Shown here piece by piece: positions 57,966 through 64,000 of a DNA stretch of 64,000 nucleotides. The notes beneath the pieces are model-generated. The model was not told where the DNA came from. It ran no database searches and saw only the letters and a list, made by a program, of their open reading frames with translations. Source of the DNA: Zerene cesonia (taxonomy: Eukaryota; Arthropoda; Insecta; Lepidoptera; Pieridae); assembly GCF_012273895.1 (NCBI RefSeq), contig NW_024045133.1, positions 1,426,001-1,490,000 of the forward strand, read 5' to 3'. Numbering within the stretch: position 1 is the stretch's first letter; every line of letters begins with the position of its first letter. The position numbers and the translations under genes are program-made.

Positions 57966-60900
57966 ATTTTGTTTGCTGTCTCAAAACTTTGTCTTTCGTC
58001 TTTGAATACTGGATAAACCAATTTTTATGATTCAACTTTATTTGAAAGTGGAGAGCTTGCTATGTCGTTCCATTTAAATCTGCTCTAGTTCTGATAATAT
58101 GAAGGCAGTTTAGTTTTTTGATATAATTAAACAATTATTTTAAACTACATTTATTATTATTACAATATATTTGAATAAATACTCATCTCTGTGTTGAGTT
58201 CTAGTCATAAAATATTATATGTGTTTACATAGAAGTGCGGCCAAGCAGGACAATTTTAATTGCGCAGTTAGCATCTATTTTCCCGCCTTTAAAAGGTCGC
58301 ATTTTATACATGATTGCATTATCTTCGCTCATGGCATTTATAAAGCTCTAATTTTACTGGCAACAGTGTTATTGCGTAGAAAAAGTGTCAATCAAAAGTG
58401 AGGGATGAAAGTTATTATGGACAGGGTTTTAATTAAAGCTGCCTTTTTAAACGCTGATGCAAAAAAGGGGTCTGTGGCATCATAATTCCCGAACGGTTGA
58501 TGCGATTTCAATTAAGTTTTTTTGTTGTATTAATGGTGACTTATATGCGAGATATGTTTTATGAAAATCGGTTGAGACATTTGATGATGGTCAGCTGATT
58601 TCTAGTTGATTAGGGTGTTGCGACACATCCTGAATCGCGCAAACGAAATAATCCTTTCTTATTCTTTACCCCTTTCTAGTGTATCTTGTTCCCTAAAATA
58701 GGGTAACGCATTGCAGAGGCCCTTTCTGGCAAATGTTTATGGGTGATCGCTTACCATCAGGCGAACCGCCAGATCAGTTGCCCGCTCTGACATAAAAAAA
58801 TCTTTCAAAAAAAATGTATAATTGTTTGTTATTCTAAATACGAGTGAGTTGAAACGTAGTGCTATTATTCTATTGCAGTCTGTGGTAGATAGAAGGTCCC
58901 ATGTACCTTGAACCAGATTTGAATTGAAAGTAAATAAATATAGCGTAATCTAAAAATAACAATGCAAAACAAAAATCAGTTTGAAATATATAGTATTTGA
59001 TTTTATTATTATTAAGTTACTTTTATGATAAATTAGTCGCTCATCCCGGCTCCGTACGGATATCAAGATTCCTGTTTCATCCTAAGGGAGCGTTTAAACG
59101 GGTTTAAAAGTATCCTATCACCCAAGTCTGCTCATACCATGTCCGTATACCAAATTTCAAAATCCGTTCAGTAGTTTCAACGTGATTGACGGATAAACAT
59201 ACAAACAAACAAAGTTTCACATTTATAATAATATTAGTGTGATATCGTCTCACTGACCATGAAGGCGCGATAAACGAAAAAAGTTCTCAATGTTTAAACT
59301 GAAACACAAATAGTAGTATCACAGATAACAAAATACTATAGGTAGTATCTATTATATTGTCTGTGGTAGATATTAGAATACAATTAGTTAATATCAAACG
59401 TTTTCTATTGACTATTATGTTGTCAATTTATAACTGAATAAGTGCCTATAGAGGGGGTATAATGCATTAGGCACGATGTTAACACGAAAGCCAGTTTCTT
59501 GTTGCGCGCGCTCAATCTCCCGTCTTTTTGTGATATATTTTTTTTTAATAAGAGTGTTCTCCGTAAAAAGTTTCAATAGGTTAATATATATTCGGGGTTT
59601 ATTAAAATTAAATTAAACCATGTGTGCCGGAAACTTAGACAAAAATGAATTTTAGCACCGTATATCGTAATGTAGTAAATATATGGAATAAAAGTAGTTG
59701 GATCATATTTATCAAAATAAAATCGTTTGTTAATCTCATACTTTTAAGACTTTGTGGGGAGGTTTAATTTCGGAGTGAAATTATAAACCGTCAGTAAGTC
59801 GTGGATGTCTGGAAAAAATATGTAGCTCGTGATTATTAAAAAATAAACTTCACCGCCTTAAAATTTTCAGAACTAGACTAAATTTATATGGGACCATATG
59901 GAACGTGCCATCTTTCAAATAAAAAAATATTAATGAAAGTCGATTCACCAAAAGTTATCCGATAACAAACACAAAAAAATTGAGTGTCTATAATGACCCT
60001 TCTTAATTTTTTATGTGATATTGGTATAGAATAAAAAACTAATTTTAGTTCATGAAGTCCCTATATAAACTCGGCCCCAGACGGCAAGCCGAAGCGCCAA
60101 TTTATTAATTTTTAAAATTAAAAAAATATATGTTCGAAATAGTGTGTACTAATTTTGAGATGTTTGGTGATAGATTAATAATAGGATTTCGTTTCATCAT
60201 TTGTGTATGGAACCCTATTAAGAGCCGCCGTATATTCAGTTGGCATCAGGGGAAAAGTCCGTGCTATGCCACTTCCCATTCCAGACATTGTAAACCAATT
60301 TGATACAATTTTTTTTAATGCAATATGCGATTTGTTTGAATTATATTCGTAATACGCACCATAATGTACTTTTATATTATATGATACTATATTTTTCCTT
60401 TTTTTTTCTCAAACAATGAAGGTAAAACAAACGTCAAAATTTTATAGGACATAAAATCAAAAAAGACCTATTGAGTTAAAATCGATGCTATTTACAAAAT
60501 TATACTCTTATTCTTGAACAAATGTATGTGTGTATGTAAATTAATCGAATCACTTAGGTTAATTATTCCAAATCACAAAATTTTGCATAAAGAGCATTTT
60601 ATGTAAGTATAGTAGGAAAGTTTTTGAAGTCAAAAGTCCTCTATCCAAAGGATAAAAAGGCCCGGTCGTTTTTAAAATCCATTCTGCACCTGTATGCGTC
60701 GTGCGGATGCACACCTACACATTGGTAGCAAGTCTATAGTGTTTATATTCCATAGATAACATAATTCTTTACTTTTCTACCTAAATAAAGCGTAACCCGT
60801 TTACCGATAACGCTCTTAAAAATAATTGATATGCAGTTGTTGATTTATATTCGACTACTACTACGTGTATCCGAGCTTTTATATTAAGAAAAAAAAATTT

Positions 60901-61560
60901 GACAGAAATAAATATGTCAAAAACGTGGATTTTTTTATTGTAAGTATCTAGTTAATGAAATATATTTACTTAAAGTAAATTTATGCCTTATAAAAAATCT
61001 TATGATATAAAAAAAACTATATATATTAAATACGATGATTCGTATTTCATCGATCGAGTTGAACATTTTTATGTATTCTGGGAAGAAAACTTTTTGCATT
61101 TTCATGATATATCCATTTACATGGTTTTTATCCAAATCCGACAGAAGGAGATTAATGTTTTACGGGCGTATGTATACGAGTATATGTCCATTACTTTGGT
61201 ACGCACTACAGCTCAACAGCTGAACAGATCTGACACATTAACTGTCGTTATAACAACAGAGTTTCAGTAGTAACACAGACTATGTAAAAATTTATATTAT
61301 GATTATCAAAATGGCGCCAAAAAAAAATGTTTTTTTTTTAACCCTAGAAAAATGGATGTCAATGGAATGATCGTAAAAATACTTTTACAGTAACTTATAT
61401 GCATAAAAATCTAACAGTATTTGTTTTATAATAATAATGCTTCTTATCATATACTATTGTGAATATATAGTTTATCTATAATATTGATTTATGTGTGTAA
61501 TATACATTACAATAATATTTCGTATTATATTTATGCTCTGCCCTACTCCTATCCTCTATG
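57966..61560. other. AT-rich spacer upstream of the aminopeptidase gene
   Basis: No coding exon seen. It contains a LINE/SINE-type tail (58660-58800), a Helitron-like element (59028-59245) and otherwise AT-rich unique DNA. A 5' UTR exon of the aminopeptidase could be hidden here. Confidence 0.35.
59028..59245 (-). mobile_element. Helitron-like element, CCCGGCTCCG family
   Basis: Minus copy of the family at 38620-38830, in the spacer upstream of the aminopeptidase; ends TTTATAATAATATTAGTGTGA. Confidence 0.5.
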
Positions 61561-61682
61561 TAATTTCTCACTGTACGTCTGGTTGTCTGGAAGAAATCGC
61601 TATATAGCGATAAGAGCGTCCATTGTTTATATTGTAATTTTATTAAGTTTTTGTATTTTTTGTTAATAAAGAATAAATAAGT
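61560..61682 (+). mobile_element. LINE 3' tail just before aminopeptidase exon 1
   Basis: GGTTGTCTGGAAGAAATCGC, TATATAGCGATAAGAGCG and AATAAAGAATAAATAAG are the usual end of a lepidopteran LINE family; related tails at 28630-28875, 51210-51360, and in reverse at 13560-13710, 40575-40800 and 63720-63850. It ends about 20 bp before the acceptor at 61701. Confidence 0.55.
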
Positions 61683-61701
61683 AAGGTATCCTTGTCTACA
61701 G

Positions 61702-61834
61702 GTTGACTTTCGCTTATGCGTGCAGTATAAGACCAAAGATGTCGCTGCAGCGTTTGACAGCGCTTCGGGCGCTGATGGCAAGTCAACAGACAGCGCTGTC
61801 CGCTTACATCGTGCCGACGGCTGATGCTCATAAT
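61702..61834 (+). CDS. XPNPEP1: Xaa-Pro aminopeptidase, first recognised coding exon
   Basis: Start of a cytosolic aminopeptidase P (M24B metallopeptidase, removes the N-terminal residue before proline; ApepP in Drosophila). Acceptor TTGTCTACAG, donor GTAAGC, phase 0 out. The frame is open from the acceptor, but the family-like start is ATG at 61739: MSLQRLTALRALMASQQTAL then SAYIVPTADAHN. The block A-Y-I-V/I-P-x-x-D-A-H is a hallmark of the N-terminal domain. Upstream in-frame residues (LTFAYACSIRPK) may be 5' UTR or a longer N-terminus. Confidence 0.85.
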
Positions 61835-61962
61835 GTAAGCGTATTCAAACATAAAAAGTCATCTATTAAAACAGACGATTTCATCAAACATTCGTACGAA
61901 TGTTTGCGCTCATGTAGAAAAAAAATATTGAAAAAGCTGCTAGCTGTGTGTTTATAGACAAT

Positions 61963-61992
61963 AAATTTATTTCTTTCTTTCTTTCTTTCTTC
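61963..61992 (+). repeat. TTTC microsatellite at a repeat end
   Basis: (TTTC)n following AATAAATTTA; similar repeat-end arrays at 11318-11352, 16540-16562, 13200-13220 and 17875-17895. Confidence 0.85.
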
Positions 61993-62274
61993 AAAAAGTC
62001 GCCAGTTCTCGTGGGATTTGGGAGTAAAAAACTATCTTATGTCTTTTGAACTATCCTATGTCTTTCTAAACTATATTTGAGTCTTAATTCATCCCAATGG
62101 ATTATATGGTTTAGGCGAGCATTTAGATACTAAAAATGTAACACATTTATATATTTTTTTGTTAGGACGTCTTCACATCTAAACAATTTTGGCTTATAAT
62201 TAGAATCATAAATCGTCTAAATTTAAATTTTTCAAATGTCCTGACACATCACTAGAGATTATAATTATTTATTA

Positions 62275-62453
62275 CTAGCTGACCCGACAAACGCTGTTCT
62301 GCCTTTCTCTTATCATTAAAGGGTATGAAAAATAAATGTTGGCCCATTCTCAGACCTACCCGATATGCACACAAAATTTCATGAGTATCGGTCGAGCCGT
62401 TTCAGAGGAGTATGGTAACTCAACATAGTGACACGAACAAATTATATAAATAG
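62275..62453 (-). mobile_element. Repeat of the 'ACTAGCTGACCCGACAAACG' family
   Basis: A common lepidopteran repeat head. Two more copies: 6385-6563 and 42815-42995, the latter inserted in a 54-bp tandem array. Class probably Helitron-like (CTAG terminus), not certain. Confidence 0.55.
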
Positions 62454-62506
62454 AGATAACTCCAGAATTACAACCCCCAACCCCCAACACCCAACCCCCA
62501 TTCCAG

Positions 62507-62678
62507 TCGGAGTACATAGCCGCGATAGACGCACGCAGAGAGTGGCTGACCGGATTCACGGGGTCGGCCGGCACCGCGGTGGTCACCAGCACGCTAGCGG
62601 CTGTCTGGACCGATGGTAGATACTACACGCAGTTCGAGAAGGAGGCAGATCTGAATCTGTGGACGCTGATGAAGCAGT
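62507..62678 (+). CDS. XPNPEP1: Xaa-Pro aminopeptidase, second exon
   Basis: 172 bp after CCCCATTCCAG, before GTGAGT; phase 0 in, phase 1 out. It encodes SEYIAAIDARREWLTGFTGS, AGTAVVTSTLAAVWTDGRYY, TQFEKEADLNLWTLMKQ. The D-A-H-[Q]-S-E-Y-I, G-F-x-G-S-A-G-T-A and W-T-D-G-R-Y blocks are diagnostic of XPNPEP1-type creatinase-like N-terminal domains; the metal-binding catalytic domain would lie downstream of this window. Joins in frame to the previous exon without the Gln that humans and flies have before SEY. Confidence 0.95.
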
Positions 62679-62708
62679 GTGAGTTGTTGTTTGCATGTAT
62701 AACTTACT

Positions 62709-62948
62709 GGTTTCAAACATAAGTGAAGTCCCGTGTCCTCTAGTGGGGTATGGGGCAGATGATATACATCTGTTTCACTGATCGATTTTCTTTATGGACA
62801 AGTGAGGTGATCAGCCTTCTGTGTCCTGCCAGACCGAGACTTTTTTTTGTGCGTCCCCACCGGGAATCGAACCCAGGACCCCTCGGTTCTAAGCTCACGC
62901 GTTAACATCTGTACCAAGGATGCGGTCAATATATACGGTTTCAAACAT
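62709..62948 (-). mobile_element. tRNA-derived SINE with 12-bp target-site duplication
   Basis: GGTTTCAAACAT flanks the element (62709-62720 and 62937-62948). Same family as 10938-11184, in the opposite orientation, within the intron between aminopeptidase exons 2 and 3. Confidence 0.85.
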
Positions 62949-63297
62949 GGCGTTAAACAATAAATTAAGTTTTCAATATAGCGCCATCTATTGGCATTTT
63001 TAAATGTCTTAGTTATTAAACCATCAGTATCGTTATAGGTCTTCCCATGGGAATGAGGTGAAAATTTATTGTTGTCATGCGTGACACATTTTCAATATAG
63101 CGCCATCTATTGAAATTTTTTAATTTCTTAGTTGTTCAAATACGCATTATTATGTAGCGTCCCATGGGAATGAGATGTTTTCCCGCGTATGTAATAAAAG
63201 GAATTTATAAAGAAAAATGTAAAATATCCAAATGCAGCGTATCACCCCTATATTGTTTTTATTTTTTAATGTAGTAGATAGATAGTAGATAGTATAA

Positions 63298-63497
63298 CTA
63301 GCTGCGCCCCGCGGTTTCACTCGCGTCAATCTGTATCCCGTAGGAATATCGGGATAAAAAGTTGCCTTTCTGTTATTCCAGTTGTCCAGTTGTCTACGTA
63401 CCAAATTTCATTGCAATCGGTTCAGTAGTTTTTACGTGAAAGAGAAACAAACACACACACATCCTTACAAACTTTCGCATTTATAATATTAGTAGGA
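63298..63497 (-). mobile_element. Non-autonomous Helitron-like element before aminopeptidase exon 3
   Basis: Well-kept minus copy with both ends, only 53 bp upstream of the exon-3 acceptor. Confidence 0.75.
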
Positions 63498-63550
63498 TAT
63501 AGTAAGATTACAAATATACTATATATTTATATTGTTCTATCCCACAACAG

Positions 63551-63663
63551 CGCTGCCCGAAACCCCCTCTATAGAAAAATGGTTAACTTCCAACTTGGGG
63601 GCCGGTTCTGTAGTGGGGGTCGACCCCTTTACCATGAGCAGAGAAGAGTGGACACCGTTGCAG
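63551..63663 (+). CDS. XPNPEP1: Xaa-Pro aminopeptidase, third exon
   Basis: 113 bp after CCCACAACAG, before GTGATG; phase 1 in, phase 0 out. It encodes SLPETPSIEKWLTSNLGAGS, VVGVDPFTMSREEWTPLQ, matching the family block W-L-x-x-x-L-x-x-G-S-x-V-G-V-D-P. The donor GTGATG is weaker than the others. The gene continues past the right edge, so the protein is partial here. Confidence 0.93.
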
Positions 63664-63714
63664 GTGATGTATGCAGTTTATTGTGTTTATTCGACTGCCG
63701 TGGTTATATCAAAT

Positions 63715-63860
63715 CAAATCAAATCAAAAATACTTTATTGTGCACCAAATCATACATACATAAATTCTATAAATAAACTCTATAGAAGCACAACAGGCGG
63801 TCTTATCGCTAATGTAGCGATCTCTTCCAGACAATCTGGTGGACAAGGAGACGTTATAAA
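63715..63860 (-). mobile_element. LINE 3' tail fragment downstream of aminopeptidase exon 3
   Basis: (ATCAA)n then ATACTTTATTGTGCACCAAA and GGCGGTCTTATCGCTAATGT, reverse of the LINE tail described at 61560. Confidence 0.6.
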
Positions 63861-64000
63861 CGGAAACCTTTAATAAAATTCTTTAATTTCATTTCATTTT
63901 ATCGTAAGCGTTGAAGGTAAGAACTGGATTCCATTGCCGGCAGCTGAAAAAAACCCATTTTAGCATATCGCCTACTCCCTTATCGAAAACGTTTTCTGAA

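Overview
The window is eukaryotic and almost certainly from a moth or butterfly. It is AT-rich and has short GT-AG-split exons in long introns. The introns are packed with repeats I recognise as typical of Lepidoptera: short non-autonomous Helitron-like elements (TCCTACTAATATTATAAATG at one end, CTAG at the other), tRNA-derived SINEs with target-site duplications, LINE/SINE 3' tails, and TTTC/GT/CA microsatellites. There are no bacterial genes, CRISPR arrays or operons. Two runs of exactly 1000 N (40942-41941 and 47970-48969) are fixed-size assembly gaps.

Four genes can be read. (1) A plus-strand monocarboxylate-transporter-like (SLC16/MCT, major facilitator superfamily) gene occupies about 6602-33140. 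Six shared exons (6602-6785, 11394-11510, 14636-14779, 16843-16969, 18125-18304, 18872-18998) encode the N-terminus and TM1-6. Two tandem, homologous, phase-compatible last exons (24988-26088 and 29575-30759) each encode the cytosolic loop, TM7-12 and a stop. The locus should therefore make two transporters (633 and 661 residues) with a common N-half and different C-halves. (2) A minus-strand gene runs from its start at 53060 to its stop at 38073. Its exons join in phase into a PH-like domain, a long Asn/Ser/Thr-rich disordered middle and a C-terminal PDZ domain. One exon is missing, probably in the first gap. I do not recognise the protein by name. (3) The histone chaperone gene asf1 is one intact coding exon on the plus strand (53260-53904). 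It is divergent from gene 2, with only 199 bp between the two start codons. (4) The first three coding exons of a cytosolic Xaa-Pro aminopeptidase (XPNPEP1/ApepP type) lie on the plus strand from 61702 and run off the right edge.

Layout: 1-6600 is repeat-rich DNA upstream of the transporter. 6600-33140 is the transporter, with mobile elements in its introns. 33150-37800 is a repeat-bearing intergenic stretch. 37830-53060 is the PH/PDZ gene. 53060-53260 is the divergent promoter. 53260-53905 is asf1. 53906-61700 is AT-rich spacer with one complete SINE. 61702 to the end is the aminopeptidase.

The most interesting structure lies in the transporter. It has alternative last exons duplicated in tandem. 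The exon-3 acceptor region is triplicated with an exact 75-bp period; the middle copy would add 25 codons in frame and the first would introduce a stop. A cluster of near-palindromic repeats starts 12 bp after the shared exon-6 donor, where the choice between last exons is made, and a matching motif lies in the intron before the first last exon. Exon calls rest on reading frame, splice-site form and family resemblance, without transcripts or database searches.
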